The position numbers were made by a program, and so were the translations under genes. A model generated the notes under the pieces. It was given only the letters and a program-made list of their open reading frames with translations. It was not told where the DNA came from and made no database searches. Of a stretch of DNA of 64,000 nucleotides, positions 24,352 to 33,788 are shown piece by piece (within the stretch, counting starts at the first letter, position 1; each line of letters starts with the position of its first letter). This DNA comes from Nocardioides furvisabuli (GTDB lineage Bacteria > Actinomycetota > Actinomycetes > Propionibacteriales > Nocardioidaceae), in contig NZ_JAIGQB010000001.1 in the NCBI RefSeq assembly GCF_021083185.1, positions 62,001 to 126,000 on the forward strand, in the 5' to 3' direction.

Positions 24352-26625
24352 GTGTCAAGATCTCGTCAACTCGCGGACTCCGTGCTGTGGTCGCGCGACG
24401 GCAAGCCCAGCGTCGGCCTCGCGGTTCCCTTCGCCGTCCTGGCGGTGGCGTGCCTCGGGGTCATCCTGGTCCCGCCGTACGCCAGCGCGTGGTGGGTCTA
24501 CGCGCTGGCCGCGCTCGTCCTCGTGGTGGTCGCAGGTCTGCTGGCGCTCTCGCTGCGCCGGCCCGACCGCACGTGGCTGGACCCGGCGCCGGCGTACCTG
24601 ATGTTCCTCTTCGTGGGACTCGTGCACCACGCCGCGGGCGGCGCACTCGGAGGCACGTCGACCGGCCTGACGGCGAGCCTCCTCCTGCCCATCATCTGGC
24701 TGGCCATCACCGGAACGCGGCGGGAGCTGTGGGTGGCGAGCGGCCTGACCGTGCTCGTCTTCGTCCTCCCGATCGTGCTCATCGGAGCCCCGGACTACAT
24801 GTGGGCCGACTGGCGACGGGCGGTGGTCTGGATCACCGTGGCGATCGTGCTCGCACCGGTCATCCAGCGCATCGTGCACGACCTCGACCGCGAGACCCGT
24901 CGTGCCCGGACGGCGAACGAGCGTGTGGAGCGGCTCTTCGACAGCGCCCCGCACGGTGTCGCCCTGCTCGACCCGGCAGGCACGGTCGTCCGCGTCAACA
25001 CCGCCCTGGCGGTGATCGTCGGCCTGGAGCCGCCCGACATGGTCGGGCACCCCTTCACGAGCTTCGAGACGCCCGGCGAGGACGCCATCTCGGACCACGT
25101 GGAGCGCCTGATGTCCCACCGCAGCGAGATCATGGACGCCGAGTGCCGTTTGCGGGACTCGGGCGGCAACGACGTCGCCGTGGCGCTGAGCAGCACCGTG
25201 GTGCAGGACCCGCAGATCGGCGACATCGTGATGGTCAACGTCGTCGACGTCTCCGACCGGCGCCGCTACCTCGACCGGCTCGCCCACCTCGCGGACCACG
25301 ACGTGCTCACCGGGCTGGCCAACCGGCGCCGCTTCGAGAGCGAGCTCGAGCGCCACCTCGACCGGTGCCGGCGCCACGGCCCCAACGGCGCCCTGCTGCT
25401 GCTCGACCTCGACAACTTCAAGCAGGTCAACGACTCGCTCGGGCACAACGCCGGCGACCAGCTCCTCGTCACGATCGCGGGGCTGCTGCGTCGCTCGATC
25501 CGCAGCACCGACGTCGTGGCACGCGTGGGCGGCGACGAGTTCGCCATCTTGCTCACCGACGCCGACCAGGCCGCTGCCCAGCGGGTGGCGGACCTCGTCG
25601 TCGAGCGCATCCGCGACCACGCGGCGACCCTCGACGGCGTACGTCGCCACGTGTCCGCGAGCGTGGGTGCGGTCACCTTCGCGGCGGCCGCCGAGCACTC
25701 CGCCGACATCCTCGCCCTGGCCGACATGACGATGTACGACGCCAAGGAGTCGGGCCGCAACCGCGTCGCCCTCCTCGCCGAGGGAGAGGGCCGCGGACCG
25801 CGCAGCTCGATGCGGCTGCAGTGGCAGTCCCGGATCGAGGAGGCGCTGGAGCACGACCGCTTCGCGCTCCACTTCCAGCCCATCATGGACATGAAGACCG
25901 GTCGCATCGACTCAGCCGAGGTGCTCCTGCGCCTGCGCGGCGAGGACGGCGAGCTCGTGCCGCCCGGCCGCTTCGTCTACATCGCCGAGCGCGCCGGCCT
26001 CATGCCGCGGGTCGACCGCTGGGTGCTCGACCGCAGTCTCGAGATGCTCGCGCAGCTGCGCCAGATCGTGCCCGACTTCTGCCTGGAGGTGAACATCTCC
26101 GGGGCGTCGATGGGAGACCCGGCCGTCGAGCAGACCATCCTGTCCGCGCTCCAGCGCTTCGAGGTCGACCCGCACGCGCTGATCCTGGAGATCACCGAGA
26201 CCTCCGCGGTGGCCGACGTTGCCCTGGCCCGTGAGTTCGCCGAGCGGATGGCGGCCCTCGGGTGCCGCTTCGCCCTCGACGACTTCGGCGCGGGCTTCGG
26301 CTCCTTCTACTACCTCAAGCACCTGATCTTCGACTACGTGAAGATCGACGGCGAGTTCGTCGCGCACGTCCACCGCTCGTCGGTGGACCGCACGATCGTG
26401 CGGTCGATCGTCGGCATCGCCCGCGACCTCGGCAAGGAGACGGTGGCCGAGTTCGTCTCCGACCCCGAGATCCTCGAGGTGGTCCGGGCCGAGGGCGTCG
26501 ACTACGCCCAGGGCTTCCTCATCGGCAAGCCCGTGCCGATGGACGTCTTCATCGACGAGTTCCTCCTCGCGCCTGCGCCCGCGCTCGCGCCCGCGCCCGC
26601 CGTGGCCGCCGTGGCGGCGGACTGA
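24352..26625 (+). CDS. membrane PAS-GGDEF-EAL c-di-GMP turnover protein
   Basis: 757 residues. Five or six N-terminal membrane segments (to about residue 180) are followed by a PAS domain (from RVERLFDSAPHGVALLDPAG), a GGDEF domain and an EAL domain. GGDEF is intact at residues 393-397 (RVGGDEF), so it could make c-di-GMP. The EAL signature is EVLLRL (523-528), with the NISG, EITET, LDDFGAG and KIDG(E)F residues needed for phosphodiesterase activity present, so both activities are possible. The C-terminus is an Ala/Pro repeat tail. GTG 24352 is the first start; the ribosome site is weak. The glycosyltransferase gene follows after 13 bases, suggesting c-di-GMP control of polysaccharide synthesis. 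Confidence 0.92.
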   Translation: MSRSRQLADSVLWSRDGKPSVGLAVPFAVLAVACLGVILVPPYASAWWVYALAALVLVVVAGLLALSLRRPDRTWLDPAPAYLMFLFVGLVHHAAGGALGGTSTGLTASLLLPIIWLAITGTRRELWVASGLTVLVFVLPIVLIGAPDYMWADWRRAVVWITVAIVLAPVIQRIVHDLDRETRRARTANERVERLFDSAPHGVALLDPAGTVVRVNTALAVIVGLEPPDMVGHPFTSFETPGEDAISDHVERLMSHRSEIMDAECRLRDSGGNDVAVALSSTVVQDPQIGDIVMVNVVDVSDRRRYLDRLAHLADHDVLTGLANRRRFESELERHLDRCRRHGPNGALLLLDLDNFKQVNDSLGHNAGDQLLVTIAGLLRRSIRSTDVVARVGGDEFAILLTDADQAAAQRVADLVVERIRDHAATLDGVRRHVSASVGAVTFAAAAEHSADILALADMTMYDAKESGRNRVALLAEGEGRGPRSSMRLQWQSRIEEALEHDRFALHFQPIMDMKTGRIDSAEVLLRLRGEDGELVPPGRFVYIAERAGLMPRVDRWVLDRSLEMLAQLRQIVPDFCLEVNISGASMGDPAVEQTILSALQRFEVDPHALILEITETSAVADVALAREFAERMAALGCRFALDDFGAGFGSFYYLKHLIFDYVKIDGEFVAHVHRSSVDRTIVRSIVGIARDLGKETVAEFVSDPEILEVVRAEGVDYAQGFLIGKPVPMDVFIDEFLLAPAPALAPAPAVAAVAAD

Positions 26626-26638
26626 GCGCCGTCGAGAC

Positions 26639-28093
26639 ATGGCACCGCAGAGGGGAGCAGGCCGCGTGCAGTGGCTGCAGAGGTCCGTGGGACTGGCGAT
26701 CGTCGGCACCGCAGCGCTGGGGGCGTCCGCCCTCTGGCTGGCGGTGGCCGCCGGGGCTCCCGAGAGGGGCAGCGCCCCGAGCGAGGGGGTGCTCTTCGGC
26801 GCCTGGCGCGTCTTCTACGACACCGAGATGCCCGCGCCGCGCGTCCTCCTGGCCGCGGTGGGAGTCGCACTGCTGCTGGCCGCGGCGGTCGCCGGGCTCG
26901 AGCGTCGCCTGCTGACCCGGGCGCGCCGCAGCGAGGACGGCAACCGGATGCCGCTGGCGCCGAAGCTGGTGATGGCCGAGACGCGCGGACACTTCGCCGG
27001 TCCCGTCACGATCACGGTCCTCATCCCGGCCCACAACGAGGAGGGCTGCATCGCGGAGACGCTCTCCTCCCTCCTCGCCCAGGAGCCCCCGCCGGCGCGG
27101 ATCGTGGTCGTCGCCGACAACTGCACCGACGGGACCGTACGCCTGGCGCGCGAGGCCGGCGTCGAGGTCTTCGAGACGGTGGCCAACCGGCACAAGAAGG
27201 CGGGCGGGCTCAACCAGGCGCTGCACGACCTCCTCCCCACCCAGGGGGACAACGACTGCGTGATGATCATGGACGCCGACACCACGCTCGACCCCGGCTT
27301 CCTCGCCGGCGCCACGCGCCGGCTCACCGACGACCGGGCCCTGATGGCGGTCGGGGGTCTCTTCTACGGCGAGGACGGCTTCGGCCTCATCGGGCAGTTC
27401 CAGCGCAACGAGTACACGCGCTACCAGCGCGACCTGCGCCGGCGCCGTGGTCGTGTCTTCGTGCTCACCGGAACGGCGTCGGTCTTCCGCCCGCGTGCCC
27501 TGCGCGCGGTGGCCGAGGAGCGCGGTGGGCTCCTGCCCGGCGTGCCGGGCGACGTCTACGACACCGTGGCCCTCACCGAGGACAACGAGCTCACGATCGC
27601 GCTGAAGACGCTCGGCGCGCTGATGGTCTCCCCGCGCGAGTGCACCGTCGTCACCGAGGTGATGCCGTCGTGGAGCGGGCTGTGGGCGCAGCGGCTGCGC
27701 TGGCAGCGCGGTGCGCTGGAGAACCTCGGCGCCTACGGCATGCGGCCGCAGACCTTCCGCTACTGGATGCAGCAGCTCGGCATCGGCTACGGCGTCATCG
27801 CGCTCGCCGCCTACCTGCTGCTGATCCTGCTGATGGTGCTGGCCACGTCGACCTGGGTGTGGTTCCCGTTCTGGATCGGCATCGGCCTCGTCTTCACCCT
27901 CGAGCGGGTCGTCACCGTGTGGCGCGGCGGGTGGCGCGCGCGCCTGCTGGCGCTCTCGCTGTTCCCCGAGCTCGGCTACGCGATGTTCCTCAACGTGGTC
28001 TACCTCAAGGGCGTGTGGGACCTGACGCTGGCGCGCCAGGCCGACTGGAAGCACGTCGTCCAGCCCGAGTCCGCCGTGCGGACGGGGGTCTGA
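26639..28093 (+). CDS. membrane family 2 glycosyltransferase (processive polysaccharide synthase type)
   Basis: Glycosyltransferase family 2 of the cellulose/hyaluronan synthase plan, 484 residues. Two N-terminal membrane segments, cytoplasmic catalytic domain, then three or four membrane segments. Visible catalytic motifs: VLIPAHNEEGCIAETL, DADTTLDPGF (DxD), TEDNELT (TED) and QRLRWQRGALEN (QxxRW). It would polymerise an exopolysaccharide from nucleotide sugars. No PilZ domain is visible, so any c-di-GMP control by the upstream GGDEF-EAL protein would need another receptor. It has 13 bases before it and 1 base after it to neighbours on the same strand, so the three form one unit. The product sugar is unknown. 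Confidence 0.9.
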   Translation: MAPQRGAGRVQWLQRSVGLAIVGTAALGASALWLAVAAGAPERGSAPSEGVLFGAWRVFYDTEMPAPRVLLAAVGVALLLAAAVAGLERRLLTRARRSEDGNRMPLAPKLVMAETRGHFAGPVTITVLIPAHNEEGCIAETLSSLLAQEPPPARIVVVADNCTDGTVRLAREAGVEVFETVANRHKKAGGLNQALHDLLPTQGDNDCVMIMDADTTLDPGFLAGATRRLTDDRALMAVGGLFYGEDGFGLIGQFQRNEYTRYQRDLRRRRGRVFVLTGTASVFRPRALRAVAEERGGLLPGVPGDVYDTVALTEDNELTIALKTLGALMVSPRECTVVTEVMPSWSGLWAQRLRWQRGALENLGAYGMRPQTFRYWMQQLGIGYGVIALAAYLLLILLMVLATSTWVWFPFWIGIGLVFTLERVVTVWRGGWRARLLALSLFPELGYAMFLNVVYLKGVWDLTLARQADWKHVVQPESAVRTGV

Positions 28094-28094
28094 G

Positions 28095-28310
28095 GTGTTC
28101 GGCGTGGTCCCGATGGGGGTGCTCCTGCCCGACAGCATCATGCGTCACGAGGCCATCGCGGTGCTCGCCGCGTTCGTCGCGATCAACACCATCGTCTACG
28201 TGACGCTGTCGGTGGCCAAGATCCTGCCGAAGGTCTACGTCAGCGACTGGTTCACCACGCGCAACCGCCGGGCGGAGACCCGCAGCATCCATCCCGACGC
28301 GCCGATCTGA
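28095..28310 (+). CDS. small membrane protein coupled to the glycosyltransferase
   Basis: 71 residues with one membrane helix (about 19-44: AIAVLAAFVAINTIVYVTLS) and a basic tail. GTG 28095 comes one base after the glycosyltransferase stop, so translation is probably coupled. Not recognised. It may be a partner or stabiliser of the polysaccharide synthase. Confidence 0.65.
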   Translation: MFGVVPMGVLLPDSIMRHEAIAVLAAFVAINTIVYVTLSVAKILPKVYVSDWFTTRNRRAETRSIHPDAPI

Positions 28311-28481
28311 CACAGCGGCGGGGCTGCCCAGCCTCGCCCGGAGCATGCGTGCGGGCAGCGAGATCCACGTCACAACCCTTAGACCGATCCAATACGTGCT
28401 CGCTCACACAAGCGCTAGCGTCCGGAAAAAGTCGCCGACAACGAGGCCGCGCGAACCGCGACGAACGCTGAAGGAACGGGC

Positions 28482-30329
28482 ATGACCGCCACCATCGACA
28501 CCCAGACGACTCCGCCGACGACCCACGAGGGCATCCTCGCCTGGGTCACCGAGATCGCCGAGCTCACCCAGCCCGACACCATCCACTGGTGCACCGGCTC
28601 CGACGAGGAGTGGGCCCAGCTCACCACCTCCCTCGAGGCGACCGGGACGTTCACGCGGCTGAACCCCGACGTCATGCCCAACTCGTTCCACGCCGCCTCC
28701 GACCCGACCGACGTCGCACGGGTCGAGGACCGCACCTACATCTGCTCGGTCGACGAGCGCGACGCCGGCCCCACCAACAACTGGATGGACCCGGCGAAGA
28801 TGAAGGACCTCATGCGCGGGCTCTACGCCGGCTGCATGCGGGGCCGCACGATGTACGTCATCCCGTTCGTGATGGGCCACCTCGAGGCCGACCAGCCGAT
28901 GTTCGGCGTCGAGGTCACCGACTCGGCGTACGTCACCGTCTCCATGCGCGTCATGGCCCGCATGGGCAGCGACGTCCTCGACCGCATCGAGGAGCTCGAC
29001 GCCGCCGGCCGCGACCCCCAGTGGGTGCCGGCGCTGCACTCGGTCGGCATGCCGCTCGAGCCCGGCCAGGCCGACGTCGCGTGGCCGTGCAACGACACCA
29101 AGTACATCGTCCAGTTCCCCGAGGAGCGGATGATCTGGAGCTTCGGCTCGGGCTACGGCGGCAACGCCCTGCTCGGGAAGAAGTGCTACGCCCTGCGCAT
29201 CGCCTCGGTGATGGCGCGCGACGAGGGCTGGCTGGCCGAGCACATGCTCATCCTCAAGCTCACCTCGCCGCAGGGCGTGACCAAGTACGTCGCCGCGGCC
29301 TTCCCGAGCGCGTGCGGCAAGACCAACCTGGCGATGCTCAAGCCGACCATCCCCGGCTGGACCGTCGAGGCGATCGGCGACGACATCGCGTGGATGCGGG
29401 TCGGCGAGGACGGACGCCTCTGGGCGGTCAACCCCGAGTTCGGCTTCTTCGGCGTCGCTCCGGGAACCAACGAGCACACCAACCCGCACGCGATGGAGAC
29501 CATCCGCAAGGGCAACTCGGTGTTCACCAACGTTGCGCTGACCCCCGACGGCAACGTGTGGTGGGAGGGCCTGGAGAACACGCCTGCCGAGGCCACCAGC
29601 TGGAAGGGCGAGCACTGGACGCCGGAGATCGCCGAGGAGACCGGCGAGCTCTCCAGCCACGCCAACAGCCGCTACTGCACCCCGATCAAGCAGTGCTCGA
29701 TCCTCGCCGACGAGTACGACGACCCGCGCGGCGTGCCGATCGACGCGATCCTCTTCGGTGGCCGCCGCAAGACCACCATCCCGCTCGTGACCGAGGCCCG
29801 CGACTGGAACCACGGCACCTTCATGGGCGCGACGCTCTCCTCGGAGACCACTGCGGCGGCCGTGGGCGCGGTCGGCGTGGTGCGCCGCGACCCGATGGCG
29901 ATGCTGCCCTTCATCGGCTACAACGCCGGCGACTACTTCGGTCACTGGGTCGGCATCGGCAAGGACAACGATGCCGCGAAGCTGCCGAAGATCTTCTACG
30001 TCAACTGGTTCCGCCGCTCCGACGACGGTGACTTCCTGTGGCCCGGGTTCGGCGAGAACAGCCGCGTGCTCAAGTGGATCATCGAGCGCATCGACGGCCA
30101 GGCCGCCGCGGTCGAGACCCCCATCGGCCACGTGCCGGCGCCGGGATCGCTCGACGTCGACGGCCTCGGCCTCACCGACGACCAGCTCGCCCAGGCGCTC
30201 GCGGTCGACGCGGAGGAGTGGAAGGCCGAGATCCCGCAGATCGAGGAGTGGTTCGAGAAGTTCGGCGACGACCTGCCCGCCGTGCTCTGGAGCGAGCTCG
30301 ACACGTTGAAGGCGCGCCTCGGGGCCTGA
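28482..30329 (+). CDS. pckG: phosphoenolpyruvate carboxykinase (GTP), canonical copy
   Basis: Canonical GTP-dependent PEP carboxykinase, 615 residues, first step of gluconeogenesis from oxaloacetate. All marks are kept: [46 protein letters not shown] with reactive Cys278, [29 protein letters not shown] and [19 protein letters not shown] 28482 follows GAAGGAACGGGC. About 170 bases of upstream space give it its own promoter. It is separated from the divergent copy (22465-24303) by the c-di-GMP/glycosyltransferase unit. This copy is presumably the main enzyme. Confidence 0.97.
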   Translation: MTATIDTQTTPPTTHEGILAWVTEIAELTQPDTIHWCTGSDEEWAQLTTSLEATGTFTRLNPDVMPNSFHAASDPTDVARVEDRTYICSVDERDAGPTNNWMDPAKMKDLMRGLYAGCMRGRTMYVIPFVMGHLEADQPMFGVEVTDSAYVTVSMRVMARMGSDVLDRIEELDAAGRDPQWVPALHSVGMPLEPGQADVAWPCNDTKYIVQFPEERMIWSFGSGYGGNALLGKKCYALRIASVMARDEGWLAEHMLILKLTSPQGVTKYVAAAFPSACGKTNLAMLKPTIPGWTVEAIGDDIAWMRVGEDGRLWAVNPEFGFFGVAPGTNEHTNPHAMETIRKGNSVFTNVALTPDGNVWWEGLENTPAEATSWKGEHWTPEIAEETGELSSHANSRYCTPIKQCSILADEYDDPRGVPIDAILFGGRRKTTIPLVTEARDWNHGTFMGATLSSETTAAAVGAVGVVRRDPMAMLPFIGYNAGDYFGHWVGIGKDNDAAKLPKIFYVNWFRRSDDGDFLWPGFGENSRVLKWIIERIDGQAAAVETPIGHVPAPGSLDVDGLGLTDDQLAQALAVDAEEWKAEIPQIEEWFEKFGDDLPAVLWSELDTLKARLGA

Positions 30330-30474
30330 CCCCACCGCGTCGTACGCCTCGACCCGCCCACCGGTGCGCCGGTGCGGCGGGTCGTGGCAGTCCGGGGCTG
30401 TGTTCCGGGGTGGTCACTGGTGCTCGTGTGGCACGATCACCTCACTGGTGTCGGGGGTGAGCGGGAGGTGCGTC

Positions 30475-31482
30475 ATGCCCTTGGGGCAGCACGAGCGCGC
30501 GATCTTCGAGGAGCAGGCCACCCCGCTCTACGAGGAGATCGTGAGCTCCGGCGGGATCGCCGTGACCGACGAGCGCATCGGCCGGCGCGGGGAGCTCCAG
30601 CGGGCCTTCGAGCTGCTCGTGGAGGTCGGCCTGGTCGTCAGGAGTGACGACGAGGCCTACTGGCGCGCCGTGGACCCGGCGGCCGTCCAGGCGCGCGTGG
30701 TGGCCCCGTTGGGCCAGCAGGGCGCCGAGCTGATCGCGGAGTCCGCCCACTGGGCGCAGGCCTTCAGCACCCTCTCCCACGCCTGGCGTCGCTCGCCCAG
30801 CGCCGTCGGCGGGCCCTTCGCGGAGATCCGCGGCCTCGCGACCATCGGGAACTTCCTCGCCTCACTGGTCAGTGACGCCGAGGTCGAGCTGCTGACCGCC
30901 CAGCCGCAGGACCGTCGCGGAGTCAAGCAGCTCGGTGAGGCCGGCGCCCGGGAGATCGCCGCCCTCAAGCGCGGCGTCAAGATGCGCACCCTCTACCAGC
31001 ACGCGGCCCGCCGCGGCACCGACACCCGCAAGTACGTCGCCGCAGTGTCCGCCGCGGGCGCCGAGGTGCGCACCCTCGACGAGTTCTTCAACCGCCTCAT
31101 CGTGGTCGACCGGCGCATCGCGATCATCCCGAGCCACGAGGGGATGAACGCCGCCATGGTGATCAGCGACCGCTCGATGGTGGGCTACCTCGTCGACATG
31201 TTCGAGCGCCACTGGGAGCGGGCGCGGCCCTTCACCAGCAGCGAGACCTCCCTGATGCGTGACATCGCCGCGGAGCAGCGCGCGATGACCATCCGCATGC
31301 TCCTGGAGGGGCGGGCCGACCCGGCGGGCGCCAAGCGCCTCGGCGTCAGTCCCCGGACGTACGCCGGCTACGTGGCGGACCTGAAGAACGAGTTCGAGGT
31401 GGAGACCCGCTTCCAGCTCGGCTACGAGATGGGCAAGCGGGGGATCTCGGGCCGCGAGACCGACGAGCCCTCGACGAAGTAG
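30475..31482 (+). CDS. PLD-like/TrmB-type regulator with C-terminal HTH
   Basis: About 335 residues. The N-terminus is a winged-helix-like segment (to about 75). The middle (about 115-240) contains LKRGVKMRTLYQHAARRGTD and VRTLDEFFNRLIVVDRR, typical of the phospholipase-D-like sensor region of actinobacterial LuxR/TrmB regulators. The end (about 265-325) is a helix-turn-helix: AMTIRMLLEGRADPAGAKRL, then GVSPRTYAGYVADLK. ATG 30475 follows GGGAGG. Its 3' end faces a terminator and the convergent gene of a 44-residue secreted peptide. In my experience such regulators often sit beside small secreted peptide genes in actinobacteria, so a signalling pair is suspected. Otherwise, a stand-alone metabolic regulator. 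Confidence 0.8.
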   Translation: MPLGQHERAIFEEQATPLYEEIVSSGGIAVTDERIGRRGELQRAFELLVEVGLVVRSDDEAYWRAVDPAAVQARVVAPLGQQGAELIAESAHWAQAFSTLSHAWRRSPSAVGGPFAEIRGLATIGNFLASLVSDAEVELLTAQPQDRRGVKQLGEAGAREIAALKRGVKMRTLYQHAARRGTDTRKYVAAVSAAGAEVRTLDEFFNRLIVVDRRIAIIPSHEGMNAAMVISDRSMVGYLVDMFERHWERARPFTSSETSLMRDIAAEQRAMTIRMLLEGRADPAGAKRLGVSPRTYAGYVADLKNEFEVETRFQLGYEMGKRGISGRETDEPSTK

Positions 31483-31502
31483 CGCGGGTCGGGGAAATGA
31501 GG

Positions 31503-31532
31503 CAAGGGCAGCGACCCATGTCGCTGCCCTTG
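31503..31532. terminator. bidirectional hairpin between regulator and peptide gene
   Basis: Perfect 13-bp stem, CAAGGGCAGCGAC with GTCGCTGCCCTTG, around a CCAT loop. It lies 20 bases past the regulator stop and 108 bases past the peptide stop on the other strand, so it can end both convergent transcripts. Confidence 0.8.
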
Positions 31533-31639
31533 CTGCCGGGACTGGCCTGTGGGGGAGGCCTTCCGGACCAGAACTCGTGGGGGGTTGAGGGGGTCCGTGT
31601 CCCGGCTCTTCACTGCGTGCACATCATGGCACGGCTGGC

Positions 31640-31774
31640 TCACTTCTTGACGACGACCCGGCCACCCCACGTGGTGTCGATGCCGGCGCTGGCCGCGCCC
31701 ATCGGAACCACGGCGAAACCGAGTCCGAGAGCCGCCACGAGGGCTGCTGCTGCGATGCGGCGTACAGGGGTCAT
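31640..31774 (-). CDS. 44-residue secreted peptide ending in a DTTWG-type core
   Basis: Small gene on the minus strand, 44 codons plus stop. The precursor has a classic Sec signal: MTPVRR, then a hydrophobic AAAALVAALGLGFAVV, and a signal peptidase site after ASA (residue 30). The predicted mature peptide is 14 residues, GIDTTWGGRVVVKK, basic at its end. AAGGTG lies just before ATG 31774 at good spacing. The gene is convergent with a PLD-like/HTH regulator, with a shared terminator between them. Its high G/C third positions and clean signal peptide support a real gene. It might be an exported pheromone or cue for the regulator, or an unrelated exported peptide. No enzyme function is expected. 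Confidence 0.7.
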   Translation of the reverse strand: MTPVRRIAAAALVAALGLGFAVVPMGAASAGIDTTWGGRVVVKK

Positions 31775-31949
31775 TGTTTTTCACCTTTGCTCATGTCGCG
31801 GTGTCACAGGGGATGACCAGACCATTCTCACCCACCGTCCGGGGTCACGTCCCACCGAACGATCTGCAGGTCTGTGCATTGCAGGATCCTGCAAAGGAGC
31901 CGTCGGCCGCGCGTCGGCCCCCTCACGACGGAGGGGGCCGACCCCTGGG

Positions 31950-32040
31950 CGGAGGCGGAGGGATTTGAACCCTCGATGGGGTTTTAGCCCCAAACCCGCT
32001 TAGCAGGCGGGCGCCATAGACCGGACTAGGCGACGCCTCC
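31950..32040 (-). tRNA. tRNA-Ser (anticodon GCT)
   Basis: 91-base class II tRNA on the minus strand. Acceptor GGAGGCG/CGCCTCC, anticodon arm CCCGCCTGCTAAGCGGG with anticodon GCT, long variable arm, T loop TTCAAAT. CCA is not encoded. Confidence 0.95.
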
Positions 32041-32104
32041 ATGCCCGACCAATGGTCGAGCGCACAGAAGGTTACAAGGCGCAGGGTGCCTGCGCCGAAT
32101 CAGG

Positions 32105-32566
32105 TCAGAAGTTCCGCAGTCCCTGGCCGCGCTGGAGGTGTTCTTGGAGGTCGCGGGCGAAGGCCTCCCGGTCCATCGCGAGCATCTCCACGGGGATCGT
32201 GGTCGTCCGTCCGTCGCGCAGTCGCAGCACCACCACGGGCGCGTCGACGAGGGTCGTGGTGACGGCGTCCTCGACGTCCTTCCACCGCGCCGACGCAGCG
32301 CCGACGCCACGCACCCACTGGACCCGGTAGCCCTCATCGGTGAACTTCACGACCCAGCCCCTCTCGCGCCACAGCCACCAGCAGGCCACCAGCGCCGCGA
32401 TGGTGATCGCGACCGGCACCAGCAGGAGGACGGTGTGGAGGTCGAGCACCGCGATCAGCAGCGTGCTGACGAGGATGAGCACGGCGACCGCGCACAGCAC
32501 CACGCCCAGCAGGCGCGCCGCGACGGCGGGGGCGAGGCGGTGCACGGTGGCGGTATCGGTCGTCAC
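32105..32566 (-). CDS. membrane protein with PH-like domain
   Basis: 153 residues. Two membrane helices (about 15-35 and 40-65) are followed by a cytosolic bacterial PH-like domain (GWVVKFTDEGYRVQWVRG to RDGRTTTIPVEMLAMDRE). GTG 32566 is chosen because the longer frame runs through tRNA-Ser(TGA). It is divergent from that tRNA. Actinobacterial genomes encode many of these; function unknown. Confidence 0.7.
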   Translation of the reverse strand: MTTDTATVHRLAPAVAARLLGVVLCAVAVLILVSTLLIAVLDLHTVLLLVPVAITIAALVACWWLWRERGWVVKFTDEGYRVQWVRGVGAASARWKDVEDAVTTTLVDAPVVVLRLRDGRTTTIPVEMLAMDREAFARDLQEHLQRGQGLRNF

Positions 32567-32666
32567 GCACCGATTTTCCCACGCGGCCCGTCGGCTCGTC
32601 CCCCGGGTGGTCGAGCGCCGCCGTTGGGTAGAGTTCCGCGGTGTGCGGCGTCGCGACGCCGCACGA

Positions 32667-32754
32667 GGAGGGGTGCCGGAGCGGCCGATCGGAACCGCCT
32701 TGAAAGCGGTCGTAGGGAGACCTACCGCGGGTTCGAATCCCGCCCCCTCTGCCA
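32667..32754 (+). tRNA. tRNA-Ser (anticodon TGA)
   Basis: 88-base class II tRNA including an encoded CCA. Acceptor GGAGGGG/CCCCTCT (one G-U at the first pair), anticodon arm ACCGCCTTGAAAGCGGT with anticodon TGA, T loop TTCGAAT. Its last bases lie inside a tandem repeat. Confidence 0.93.
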
Positions 32755-32872
32755 AGGCGAAGCGGAGCGAGCCGCGGGCCGAGGGGGCGTGGGCCGGGTG
32801 CGGCGGCTGCCAAGGCGAAGCGGAGCGAGCCGCGGGCCGAGGGCCGAGGGCGCGTGGGCCGGGTGTGGCGGC
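32750..32872. repeat. two-copy tandem repeat beginning at the tRNA-Ser 3' end
   Basis: A unit that begins TGCCAAGGCGAAGCGGAGCG occurs at 32750-32807 and again at 32808-32872, and a third partial start (TGCC) follows. The second copy has a seven-base insertion (GGGCCGA duplication) and one substitution. The first copy contains the last five bases of tRNA-Ser(TGA), so the repeat was seeded at the tRNA 3' end. Confidence 0.8.
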
Positions 32873-32903
32873 TGCCGAGCCCGGCGAGGGCTACCCTCGC
32901 CGG

Positions 32904-33782
<879 letters not shown>

Positions 33783-33788
33783 TCCGCG

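Noticed and set aside
28404-30335. 643-residue minus-strand open frame over pckG copy 2
   Set aside because: Antisense shadow of a canonical PEP carboxykinase.
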